Below, in pieces: positions 9,401 through 18,792 of a stretch of 33,000 nucleotides of DNA. Position numbers and translations under genes: made by a program. The stretch comes from Bugula neritina (lineage: Eukaryota; Bryozoa; Gymnolaemata; Cheilostomatida; Bugulidae): the NCBI GenBank assembly GCA_964035545.1, contig OZ037768.1, positions 12,670,175 to 12,703,174 on the forward strand, in the 5' to 3' direction. Under the pieces are notes generated by a model. That model was not told the DNA's origin. It saw only the letters and a list, made by a program, of their open reading frames with translations, and did no database searches. Position 1 is the stretch's first letter. Every line of letters starts with the position of its first letter.

Positions 9401-12400
9401 TTCAATTTTATGTTTTCCACTTCATGATAAGGGTCATAGTTCATGATAATAATCAGTTGGTATAACAGTTGCAGTTGTAACGTTAAGGGCACAGTTTGTG
9501 TTGTCACATTATTTTAGTAACTTGGAGTTGATTTTCTTAGATTTGTAGCTTCTCTACTTACGAGCTGATTTAAAATAAAAGTTATCAGCTTCTTTGACAG
9601 ATTCAGGACCTTGATTTAAATCATTTATAAATAAAACTTATCAACTATTAATCACTTATAAAATAGATATCTGCTGAATAAAAATTTAATGGAAGTTTGA
9701 ATAAAGAAACTTAAAACAGCAAATGTTGAGATAGTATGCTGCCGCACTGGCAGTTGATCACAAGAAGTAACTGTAACATCGCTAGCTGTTCGGAAAAGGT
9801 AGACTTACTTTGGTATAACAGTTGGGACTAGCACCATTTTCCAACAGCATCGATACAATATCACTGAGTCCATCCATAGCGGCAATGTGTAGGGGGGTGA
9901 ACCCATCTTCCGACTCTGCGCTTACTCCTGCGCCATACTCAATCAGAGCACAGACCGTATCCATGTCACCTTTTCCCACAGCATAATGTAGAGGCGTGTA
10001 GCCATTCTGTAAACACAATTACTAGTAACCGTTCAGTAGACTTTATGAATCATCAGAGATTAGAAAAAAGAATATAATTAACAAGATGTAAGCACTCTTA
10101 CTAACATTATGATGAGGGTTTCTAGATTCAAGAAAATATAACAATTCTTTTTATAGGTTATGTAGTTCAACAGTAAGCAGAACATTAACATGGCCATTTA
10201 CAATGTAGATAATTTTTAATCATAAAAAGTAATGAAGCTAACATACATTGATCAAACAGACTCCAAAATGTTCATAATTTTGCTGAGCTATCACAAGTTT
10301 AGCAGAATAATTTTCACCTTAGCCCTGCTGTCAGGGGAGACACCATATTTCTCCAGCAGAAGTAAAACTATTGCAGCTTGACCATGCTGAGCAGCTAGGT
10401 GCAGAGCTGTATGTCCATCATCATTTTTGAGTTCAGGCTTTGCGCCTTTTTGGAGTAACATCCTTGTTACTGTCTGTTGATTGTTTTCAATGCTGACATG
10501 GAGAGGCGTCAATCCATTCTACAAGCACCAGTATGCACTGTGTCTACATGTAACTCAAAATAATTTAGGAGTAAATTCTACAACAATTGAAAGTAAATTT
10601 TGGTAGACTGGCTTTTACCAGTTCTAATCAACATACACAGCAAACGGTTGTTCTCAGGTGGAGGAACTGAATACACTAAATTGTTACCTTAGTCATGGAA
10701 TCGAATAGTTTTGAATGCTTTGGAAATGAAATGATAACTCGTTCAATTCCTTCTTTTGCTGCTGCATGCAGCAGGGAATAGTTATCTCTAGCCTCAGCAT
10801 TCACATTAAACTCACGCTGCAACAGAAACAGTACACTATTTACACTACTCACTACTTCAACTCTTGTTGTTACATAATAAACAAACATTATTTGTATAGC
10901 TATACAGGTTTCTCAAAGTAGTGATGAAACAGAAAAGTAAAGCACCATTTCCAAAATAGTCCACCAGGAACTTCAAGTCTTCTCAATTGAAAACTAAATG
11001 TGAAAGTGAAAGTAATTGCAGTGTAGTTCTACAGTTACTCCTAACTCTTTAAGTTTAGTGTGTGCTTACTGAAGATGGGTCTTCATTGTCCAGAGAAGAG
11101 GGTGTATGTAGTTGACTACTACTGATCTCACTCTGATCAATAGATAGTTCCTCACTGTCAACCTCTATTTCAGATTCACTAGCTCGGCAACATACTAAAA
11201 GTGACAATACTGTCATGTATAAACTCGGATATATTCATTTTACAATCTGATTTAAAGAGGTCTATGGGATTTGAATACCACTTCAAAATATCAAACACAC
11301 CATTAGCCGATCTTTTAACTTTATGCCTAGATCCTAGTTACTAGATTTACTGTATCCCTTTGCCCAAAACAAAATAGTACGTAAAAAAATTAGTAATACT
11401 GTTTCATCTTCCTCTAATGGGACTATATTCACCAGATTGATGTGTATTTTACTGTGCGCAAACACTTTAATGAAAATATTTAAACTTCTGCCTGATTGTT
11501 TATAATGATGGCAAGATGATATGGCCAGATTGCCATATAGTAATGCAGGCAGCTTTAATTAGACAAACTGAGAAGGATATGACAAACATTCATATGATAC
11601 AGTCACTATAAGAGTGTACATACATGTAGCTGATTAATATATTTATATTGGAACAAAATCAGCTAAACCTAAGTGACTAAGATATATATAGTGTTAGACA
11701 AGTTTGCAAATTATTTAGCTTTGCATACAAAACTTACCCAAATTGGTAATTGAGGCCCGAAAGCTTCTGAATAATTCTAATATCATTTTCGCAGTATAAA
11801 CATATTAACACTCAACATAATATTAAGACAATAATGTTTTCAACAGAAATGTAGACTAATAATTATGATGTAAGCAGTTTCTGTTGTGGGTAGTATTATG
11901 ATTGTGATGTCATACAACAATGGTATCCCAATTTAAATGTAGCAAATATTTCAATTTATTATTACATTAACTTTAATATCTTATTATTAGGACTTATAAG
12001 CAACAATTGCAAGGTTTTCATACTTCGCAAAGTGGTAGACAGTTTGTATTTAATTTGAATTTTAATAAAAAATTATTGAAATTCATATAAATTTGGTACT
12101 TGCAGGACAATTGGATGAATAAAGTGAATAAATTAAGTGAATAATTTTTTAAATAACTTTTTCACTGCAGGTTTTTAAAAACCTAATATAAGAACAAATT
12201 TGAGAAAGCAGTACTATGTTCAGCATGTTTTCCTATATACTTATCTGTTGGAGCATGTGAAGCCGTCTGCAACTTGAGTAAATTATAATAGCGCTAAATT
12301 TCTAATGGTAAATGTAATTATGAACGAACTAATATCAATGAACTTATTAAAATTCTATGACTGTAATATAACATACATAATATATGAAAACTGACCAGAG

Positions 12401-15400
12401 CTACAATTCAATAACTTGTGAGAGAGTTATCTTTTTGTACACCCATGACCATTCCACCCCCCCCCTCCCCCCTACTATTATTTGAATAACCTGTGAGAGA
12501 GAGTTATCTCCTCTCTACTATATTGACTGCTCTTATGAATCTCAAATGAAATGGAATTCTATAAACCAACTTCAAACTTATGTCAGACTGCACTGGGTAG
12601 TCAGAAAGATACTTTATAGTTCAGTTGCTTTATTAGAATAGAAAGCCATTAATGTACCCCATGTAGTGCAAAGTAACTGTTACTCATTGCTTTGCTGTTT
12701 TTAAATAAAAACCTGAAAAATCAGTCATGTTATATTAGTTTTCAGATTCACAGTCCGATGTGAATAGATCTATTCTCAAATACAACATTTTTAACAAGAA
12801 TACAGTATATCAATATCAATAACATGCTATTAGTAATTCAAGTTTATCCAAAAACTAGGCTGCTTGACTAGTGCCAACATGTCACATGACTAATTTTGAA
12901 ACTGATTTGCAAGTTCTAAAACATGCTGACAGTATACTACTAGAAGTAATATAGAGTAAACTATATATTAGTCTTGAAAGGTATATACTATATATGATGA
13001 ACTGTTTTTAATTGTCAATAGAAAGCCAGTACTGTGGAATATTCAGTCTTATAAAGGTAGAAAATATACAACGACTGCTACCACAGAGCCATCAGTACTG
13101 TATGATGGATAATATTATAAACAATTCTACAATAACAAATGTATGAATGAGATGGTAATGTACATAACAGGGTTGGGGTAATTGTAATTGGTTGTAATAA
13201 ATTACATTTTTTCAAGTAATTGAATGTAATTTGTAATTAATAATTGTAATTAATTACATTGCCAATGTAATTGATTTTTACAATTACTATATAATTACAT
13301 GTCAATTACTTCAAACTTAAAAAATGTCCTACTTATTCTACCATGCCTACTGTTGAATAACAAGTTCAGATTAGGTCTAGGTCAGTGGTTCCCAACCTGT
13401 GGGGAATTCTCCCTAGGGGGGAATTTGGACATTTTAGGGAGGATTTGGATTTTAAAAAATTCACGAACTTTGTTGAAGGCTTTTTGAGCTCTTGCACATT
13501 ACATAAGTATATATGCATATCTATAAATCTTTTTTTAGTTCATCTATTTAACCAAACCATATTCTGCAATCTTAGTTTACTTCTACATTAATGTGTTTAT
13601 TAGTTACTCTATCCTAACTGTTCTCTTCGCTATTTCCGATGGAGGTCAAAAAATTTGCAAAAACCAACAGGCCAACTTTTAGCAGCTATGCAAGTCAATT
13701 TCTATAAATTGTATGTACTACATACTTGGTGAATATAATATTTTCTACACTAAATAATCTGAACCTAAAAATGCAGGAAACCTGTTCTAATTTTAGGCAA
13801 AAATGGCACAGGTAAAAATCGCACACTGGTGTTAAATTTTTCCAAACCCAAAAACCCAAACCTCCAAACTCCTTATTCTGAATGCCTAACCCCCAATTCA
13901 AATCTCCAATGCTAAAGTTGAAAATGTGCCATTTTTATTTAATTTTTCCATTTGTGCCAATAATGCTACTTTTACATGTGCCATTTTACCGGACACCACC
14001 TGTTCTCTCTACTCTCATCTCTGAACTGTTAATGAAGTTTTAACAATATTTCTCTAAGCTACCTCCCAAAAAGAAAGAGCTAGATTCTCAACTTGAAATG
14101 TGACTCATTGCAACGCTTTGTTGAAAAGTTTTTAGAGAAATCATAGGAGGATTTCATTGAGTTGGTTCACAATTTAGCAATGAAGGATGATTTGAAGCTA
14201 TCTCCAATTGATGGATTGTGGGTGGTGTCCAGTAGAAATGGTATAGGTAATAATGGCACAAATGGAAAAGTAGGTAAAAATGGCACATGTTTGCAATGTT
14301 GGGGTGGGGGTTCGGAGTTTAAAAAAAGGGTTTGAGGTAAAAATTTTAGGTTTCTACTTGAGGTTCTGGAGTTTGAGGGTGGGGGTTTGAGTTAGAGGGT
14401 AGGGGGTTTGGGTTCAAAGATTGGGGGTTTGAGTTTGGAAAAATTTCACATCAGTGTGCCACTTTTACATGTGCCATTTTGACCTAAAGTATTTCTGGGT
14501 TTCAACAAGCAAACTCTTCCCACACATAGCTGACAAATCAAGGTTTTGGTACCATCTAGCACCACCTATCTGTGTGAGGTAAGATTCTCATCGATTCAAA
14601 GAGAAAAGAAACTGCCTTAACCCGCAGAGTGACTAAAGATGGGCCTGGTCATAAACAGAGTCGGACTTAACCAAGATGGCACAAAAGCATCAACTGAAGT
14701 CATAACATTAATAATTGGACTGCTCTGTGTTTTATAACACAAAAATAATGATAATATTACTATTAAGATAATTATATTATATGCAAATATAATAGAACAA
14801 AATATATTGCATTGTATCATATATTCTCATTCAGTAAGTCATAAAATCTTTTCGCTCTTTGAATGGAGGGGGGGGAATTAATAGTCAACATTTATGAAAG
14901 AGGGGGATAGTCTGAAAAAGGTTGGGAATCACTGGTCTAGGTAGTATAGTATCACTGTTGAGAACAAAGGAGGTTCACTCCTGTCAAAATTGCCCCTGGT
15001 AGTTGGACACTATAAGTGAGCTTGCAGAACTTCTATTTATTGCTTGTAAGAACAAAAGTAATTGTAATTAATTACATTGTCAAGTAATTGTAATTGTAAT
15101 TAATTTCATTACTTTTTATCTGTAATTATAATTGTAATTGACAAATTTTGATGTAATTATAATTAATTACATTCACATGTAATTGACCCCAACCCTGGTA
15201 CATAACCAACCAGTGTCATTAGGTCAAAAGAACTGCCCAATCAGCTGTCTTCACACTTGTCACTTTGTAAACAAAATAACTAAATGCGTTTGCTGCAAAA
15301 ACTACTTCCTTTCCCACATCAACCTGATTTCTTGTGATGAAAAATAAATGAAGTGAGGAGGCAACTTCAGGATGATAATTACTAGTTTCTTATGAGATAT

Positions 15401-17185
15401 CATAACCAGTAACATAAACCAAGGCTTGGGGAATAAACTGAAAGATAAGAAAAGAGTTTGACAGGATAAACATACCTGACAAAAAGGTTAAGTTGAATTG
15501 AACAAAAATGAAAGCAGAGAAAAGCTGCACTAGTTCTTGTGCCTGATGTCACAGTAATTGAATTGACAAATATTATTGGTCAAAACAGTGTTATCTTATG
15601 CTATCACTTTGATAGGTTTTTCAACATTTCCACATATTCTTGCTTTGGCACGTGTTTGAATTTTGGGAATCGGAAAGTTCTGAAGTTGTCCCTACTTGAT
15701 ATAATATAACAGACAAGTCTGAAGCATTGACTGCATCAGCTTACAAAATGTCATAGGAGGGACATAACTCCTACTATATACATAATACCTGTTCAGTTGA
15801 GTTGGTAGAATAGAACTTTTTTCTCATCAGATCTGGGTACAATCAAAATGTCTTTATACACATGGAGATCAAATGAACTACTATCACTCTTAACAGTTGC
15901 CTCTTCTAGCATGGATATCTGTCTACCTACATTATAACAAGTTTACTGTAGATAATAGCTTAAATATAATATATATCCAGAAATTTAAGGAAAACTACAC
16001 GCGCCTACAAATTGTTTTCATATATTTTAGTCCAGTGCTAACCACACTATATTCCAGGGTTGGAGTAGTTGCAATTTGTAATTGTAATTGATAGTAATTA
16101 ATCACATTTTTTCAAATAATTGAATGTAATTAGTAATTGATGTGTAAAAACGTATATGTAACAACAATATCAGGAAACTCAAGCAAAAGATTTGGCCCTA
16201 CATTCTCCTCCATTTGCCCATAAAAGCATTTCACAATAAAGTGAATTTATAGCAATTGTGACCATCACGTGGAAAAGCTGAGAAACAACAAAATAAACAG
16301 TCATCAACTGATTCAACAAAGAGTTATGGGAAGGAATTACCTCATCATGTTTTCTAAAAAATAGTTTACTGCACACAGTGCAGTAGATCACTGCTGGTAC
16401 TTTCTCTATCCCTTTCTTTGTGCAGATGGCACATGTCACAGAGTTGTCCTCTACATCAGCAGAAGGCAGGCTTTCTACACTAACGTCAAATACTTCCCCA
16501 AAGAACAACACATAGGCTGAATAAAACTTCTGAAATGATCATTCTGGATACATTACAATAGAGTGGCACTGGATACTTTTTATAATTGTTAGAAATCTAA
16601 ATGTTGCTTAAATTTACTTAGCATGGATTATATTTGTTTTATAATGACTATGCAATGTTTTGTTACTTGCTAAAATATATAATCTAATGTAAATGTGTTT
16701 CCAGCTGTCAATGTGCAGCATATGCTACCCAAGAATCACTATGCAAAAGTGTACCTTCGTTTTAGATTACACGTTCACCTGACTGCTAATTATATTTTTA
16801 AACAATAAAGAAAATCACAATTTTTGAAAAATAAATTGCCTACAAATAAATAGTAAAATTAAATTTAAAGCTTAGTTGGTTAGTAGTAATTATAATATTA
16901 ATACTAATAATAATACCATAACTATTATTACTAGTAGTAATGCTATTGTTATAACGGGATCTTGTGGTATCCAGCTACAACTTACTGTATAGCTGTTACT
17001 AATATGGCCTTAGTGATTTACTTTAACAGTATTATATGCATATAATTTATGGTAATTACCTTGTAGATTGTGGATGACTCCTCTTGTTCTGGGTACGTCT
17101 ACCTGAAGCTGGGTCTTACAGAGAAGTGACTTCAGATAGCTGTTGGGTGTAGCAAGATACTTCTTGCCGGTTAGTTCCACGTCAG
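6360..17185 (-). CDS. B-box-like / ankyrin-repeat / ZU5 domain protein, 13 exons, 5' end incomplete
   Basis: Exons, in transcript order: 17185-17060, 16516-16341, 15542-15476, 11194-11070, 10816-10688, 10518-10318, 10006-9809, 9322-9203, 8469-8391, 8074-7945, 7517-7305, 7128-7013, 6478-6360. Every boundary is AG/GT and all twelve phases agree, giving 598 codons and a TGA at 6362-6360. Domains by residue of this partial product: B-box-like zinc finger about 70-98 (C70, C73, C87, C90, H98); Ser/Glu-rich acidic linker 123-164; six ankyrin repeats about 170-380; basic linker 381-449; ZU5 about 450-598. In ankyrins and UNC5 receptors ZU5 is a cytoplasmic protein-interaction module (spectrin binding in ankyrins), so a cytoplasmic scaffold or adaptor is likely. 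There is no transmembrane segment, UPA or death domain in the visible part. The start codon was not found; an upstream exon may lie beyond 17185. Exon 15542-15476 is the least certain. Confidence 0.78.
7013..7128 (-). CDS. Exon, ZU5 domain middle part
   Basis: 116 bases: PVIIDVAASQDGQETIVIAS then DDGVTWQEH, matching the ankyrin ZU5 block 'SPVIVEIPH...LVVLRSENGSVWKEH'. Acceptor TTTCCTTTTCAG, donor G|GTATGT. Confidence 0.88.
7305..7517 (-). CDS. Exon, ZU5 domain N-terminal part
   Basis: 213 bases: FRISFLVDARGGVFQGC, then VHFTIPPGVA, RIVCRLLEK and LSLEPACATFIG. This follows the ankyrin ZU5 order of strands (F-V-D-A-R-G-G, IPP-G, CR-L, L-P-A-F). Acceptor CATCTCACTTTAG, donor GG|GTAATT. Confidence 0.9.
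7945..8074 (-). CDS. Exon, basic/polar linker
   Basis: 130 bases bounded by CATTTTAG and AA|GTACGT. It encodes LKCKSVFTLKKRKTCERAHS and a Ser-rich stretch ending NSGVT; the split Lys codon joins directly to FRISFLVDARGG of ZU5. A KKRK cluster could act as a nuclear-localisation or acidic-lipid-binding patch (inference). Confidence 0.75.
8104..8146 (+). repeat. 10-bp GT-rich minisatellite, G-quadruplex-prone, intronic
   Basis: Unit TGTTTGTGGG repeated about four times, giving five GGG runs spaced by 7-nt loops. It sits in the 8075-8390 intron, G-rich on the strand opposite the mRNA sense. Confidence 0.85.
8391..8469 (-). CDS. Exon, basic linker
   Basis: 79 bases: VYGMQSVETKPRTGKIRRAL and six more residues. 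Lys/Arg-rich. Acceptor CCCTTGTAG, donor G|GTAAGG. Confidence 0.72.
9203..9322 (-). CDS. Exon, ankyrin repeat 6
   Basis: 120 bases, phase 0: DGLTPMHLCREKNHALTAEI then LLKYGAS, the last repeat, followed by a polar tail. Acceptor TATTTTAG, donor CAG|GTAAAT. Confidence 0.87.
9809..10006 (-). CDS. Exon, ankyrin repeats 4 and 5
   Basis: 198 bases, phase 0, encoding NGYTPLHYAVGKGDMDTV... and DGFTPLHIAAMDGLSDIV..., two near-consensus ankyrin repeats. Acceptor GTTTACAG, donor AAA|GTAAGT. Two-repeat, phase-0 exons are typical of genes that grew by exon duplication. Confidence 0.9.
10318..10518 (-). CDS. Exon, ankyrin repeats 2 and 3
   Basis: 201 bases, phase 0 on both sides, encoding exactly two repeats: NGLTPLHVSIENNQQTV... 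and DGHTALHLAAQHGQAAIV... Both carry the TPLH/TALH tetrapeptide and the G-A/G-V hairpin positions. Donor AAG|GTGAAA. Confidence 0.9.
10688..10816 (-). CDS. Exon, ankyrin repeat 1
   Basis: Acceptor TTTCTGTTGCAG, donor AAG|GTAACA, phase 0 on both sides. It contains RDNYSLLHAAAKEGIERVI, the core of an ankyrin repeat (x-x-LLHAAA...G); its second helix is atypical. Confidence 0.82.
11070..11194 (-). CDS. Exon, acidic linker
   Basis: Bounded by CACTTTTAG and TCA|GTAAGC. It encodes CCRASESEIEVDSEELSIDQ and a further Ser/Glu/Asp-rich stretch, likely a disordered linker before the ankyrin repeats. Confidence 0.72.
11722..12022 (+). repeat. Dispersed repeat, copy B (intronic)
   Basis: Second copy of the family at 3266-3518, with an insertion of about 40 bases (around 11868-11908) before the shared GATGTCATACAACAATGGTAT. 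Lies in the large intron. Confidence 0.7.
12023..13159. other. Intron sequence without recognised feature
   Basis: AT-rich; contains a C-rich run at about 12458-12474 and two similar copies of TTGAATAACxTGTGAGAGAG nearby (one lacking TT). No exon seen. Confidence 0.5.
13168..15197. mobile_element. TAATTG-rich MITE (CAGGGTTGGGGT ends, 8-bp TSD), interrupted by another transposon
   Basis: Termini CAGGGTTGGGGT and ACCCCAACCCTG form a TIR; the flanks are GTACATAA on both sides (13160-13167 and 15198-15205), an 8-bp TSD. The subterminal regions are runs of TAATTGTAATTAATTACATT-like sequence. Excluding the insert at 13383-14934 the element is about 470 bp. An 8-bp TSD and CAG terminus fit the hAT superfamily; no transposase is present. 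A related copy without the insert is at 22573-23144. Confidence 0.88.
13383..14934. mobile_element. hAT-family non-autonomous element (CAGTGGTTCCCAACC ends), nested
   Basis: Ends CAGTGGTTCCCAACCTG and GGTTGGGAATCACTG are inverted repeats of the kind seen in Charlie-type hAT elements. The flanks GTCTAGGT (13375-13382 and 14935-14942) are a perfect 8-bp TSD. Length 1552 bp with no transposase ORF. Inside are two mutually inverted stretches (13766-14003 and 14220-14495) of CCCAAAC-like repeats capped by TGCCATTTTTACC motifs. Confidence 0.92.
15476..15542 (-). CDS. Small candidate exon linking zinc finger to acidic linker
   Basis: 67 bases between GACATCAG and CAG|GTATGT, encoding AQELVQLFSAFIFVQFNLTF plus two residues. 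The sequence has no recognised domain, but its phases fit both neighbours exactly (0 in, 1 out), and without it the neighbours would not join in frame. Confidence 0.45.
16055..16160. mobile_element. Truncated end of the TAATTG-rich MITE
   Basis: CAGGGTTGGAGTAGTTGCAA followed by TAATTG-rich sequence and TTTTTTCAAATAATTGAATG, parallel to the left ends of the copies at 13168 and 22573. The right half is missing. Intronic. Confidence 0.75.
16341..16516 (-). CDS. Exon with B-box-like zinc finger
   Basis: Acceptor TTTTATTCAG and donor GAG|GTAATT. The split first codon G|CC gives Ala in phase with the previous exon. The key segment is TCAICTKKGIEKVP followed by IYCTVCSKLFFRKHDE, a C-x2-C...C-x2-C...H pattern like a B-box (the usual next Cys and last His are absent or in a later exon). 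In TRIM-type proteins B-boxes mediate self-association and E3 ligase assembly. An alternative acceptor 13 bases upstream would break the phase. Confidence 0.65.
17060..17185 (-). CDS. Exon 1 (first one supportable) of ANK-ZU5 gene
   Basis: 126 bases beginning with two bases of a split codon and ending with one (G|GTAATT donor). It encodes DVELTGKKYLATPNSYLKSL and a following hydrophilic stretch; no domain recognised. The acceptor is TGACTGCTAG. Another open stretch upstream (about 17300-17216) would be phase-compatible only through a 30-nt intron (GTAAAG...GCTAG), which I do not accept without transcripts. Confidence 0.55.
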
Positions 17186-17489
17186 CTAGCAGTCAGGATA
17201 GGTTACTGCCTTTACAAGGGTGGCTGCATCTCCATATAAGGATAAAGCCACGCAGCTGCAGGATCAGGGTGTTTGACGTATGGGAACTGGCTTCAAAGCG
17301 AAAATGTAATTGTAATTACAACGAAATTAGTAAATGTTACAGACAGTAGGAGACAGCTTGGCTATTGTGATGACATTAATTGTCTCTAGTCTGCATACCA
17401 ATAGAAAGTTATTTTATGTGGAGTAGAGCTGGGCGTTGGGAGATGAGAATGTAGAATGAGAATTGAATAAATCTAAAGTCCATAATTCC

Positions 17490-17870
17490 ACTACAACACT
17501 ATTACTAATATTAGTAGTAGTAGTGGTAGTAGTAGCAGCAGCAACACTAACAGTAACAGTAACTGAGTAAGTGTAACACTAACAGTGGCACTAGTATTCT
17601 GACGGTATTACTAGCACTACTACTTGTAGTAGTAGTAATACTATTATATTAGTATTACAATTAGTATTACTATTACTATTACTATTAGTATTAGCAGTAA
17701 CAGTAGTAGCAGTAGACCTAGTACTAGTAGTAGTGTAGTAGTATTACTATTACCATTACTATTAGTATAAGTGTTAGTAATAGCAGTAACAGCAGCAGTA
17801 CTACAACTACTACTACTAGCGATAATAGTACTAGTACTAGTAGTAGTAGCAGTAGTACTACCGTACCAGA
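17490..17870. repeat. Degenerate (TAG/CTA)n trinucleotide tract
   Basis: Long mixture of AGT/TAG and ACT/CTA triplets with AGC interruptions. Because both strands' motifs alternate, it is rich in short inverted repeats (for example CTAGTACTAG). Upstream flank of the gene. Confidence 0.9.
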
Positions 17871-18129
17871 ACTAGAACTGAGGGTGAGACTGAGAGCAGA
17901 CTCAGACTGTAGACTGTGTAGTCACTGTAGAGTGTCAGTGTAACTGTAGAGTTGGAGTACCCTTAGACGACGACATAGTTTTAGTCTAGTAGAAAATTAA
18001 TTACTGAGTAGTAACTTACCAGTTACACATACTTATAGAGATAGCAATTACATTTACTGTATCGATATAACTACGCAAGGGTTGCAGAATTGCTAACATT
18101 CAGTATAAATTATTTATCAGTTTGACTTG
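17871..18129. other. Upstream flank of the minus-strand gene, no clear feature
   Basis: Begins with GA/CT-rich degenerate sequence (GAGACTGAGAGCAGACTCAG). No promoter motif can be assigned. Confidence 0.35.
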
Positions 18130-18540
18130 AAAGCAAAAATTTAGGTTTATGTTTACACGTGCTGGAAAGCTCTTGCGTTTGTTGAGAGAGAATAACTCCG
18201 GTTACTTTAAAATTGCATAAATCATTTCTCATAGCTACATAAGTTACATCTATTGGATAAGTTTGAGTACGATTAACAAATTTTTAAAATATTCTATTTT
18301 AGGCTGAATTTTGTGTTGCTTTCTCTTTAAGTCCAGATGTGTCTGCTGAGCTATGTTGGCTTTTTCTGTATGTAAATGCTTATACAAAGACTTAATATAC
18401 CAGGCAACTGTGAGTTGTGACAAGACATGACAATGACTCCAGCCAATCATCGCTATGAGAAATATGTAATTGTAAAACAATCGGGGTTATCCTCCCTTAG
18501 CAAACGCAAAAAAGCATAAAAGTAAGTTTTGCTTGCGCAT
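18130..18540. mobile_element. Diverged MITE-like inverted repeat
   Basis: Left AAGCAAAAATTTAGGTTTATG...TTGCGTTTGTTGAGAGAGAA is mirrored on the right by TAACCCCGATTG- and TTTGCGTTTGCTAAGGGAGG-like sequence on the opposite strand and by CATAAAAGTAAGTTTTGCTT at the outer edge. Arms of about 80 bp are diverged; no clear TSD. Confidence 0.45.
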
Positions 18541-18734
18541 TTAACTGACGCTAGTTAAGACATCCCAGCGTAGAAATACACAAACAATGTAAATTCCATA
18601 ACAAAATCACTCAACCGTACACCGCGACGACCTGATAAGTGTAGCTTGCATTACGCGAAACAAATTTATAGTCGATTTAAGCCCCCTGAATGAATATATT
18701 TAAGTTTATTATATCCGAAATAGTATCAATACAA

Positions 18735-18753
18735 ATATATATATATATATATA

Positions 18754-18789
<36 letters not shown>
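18735..18789. repeat. (TA)n microsatellite, left side of insertion
   Basis: TA run with one TGTG interruption, abutting the CAGGG terminus at 18790. It continues at 20603-20621 on the other side of the element. Confidence 0.9.

Positions 18790-18792
<3 letters not shown>

Noticed and set aside
12420-12530. C-rich tract with flanking TTGAATAAC.TGTGAGAGAG duplicates as a MITE
   Set aside because: The copies are short and direct, without termini or TSD; a simple local duplication is enough.
17186-17300. Extra upstream exon of the ANK-ZU5 gene
   Set aside because: Open and phase-compatible only through a 30-nt intron, shorter than credible without transcript support; the peptide has no recognised motif.
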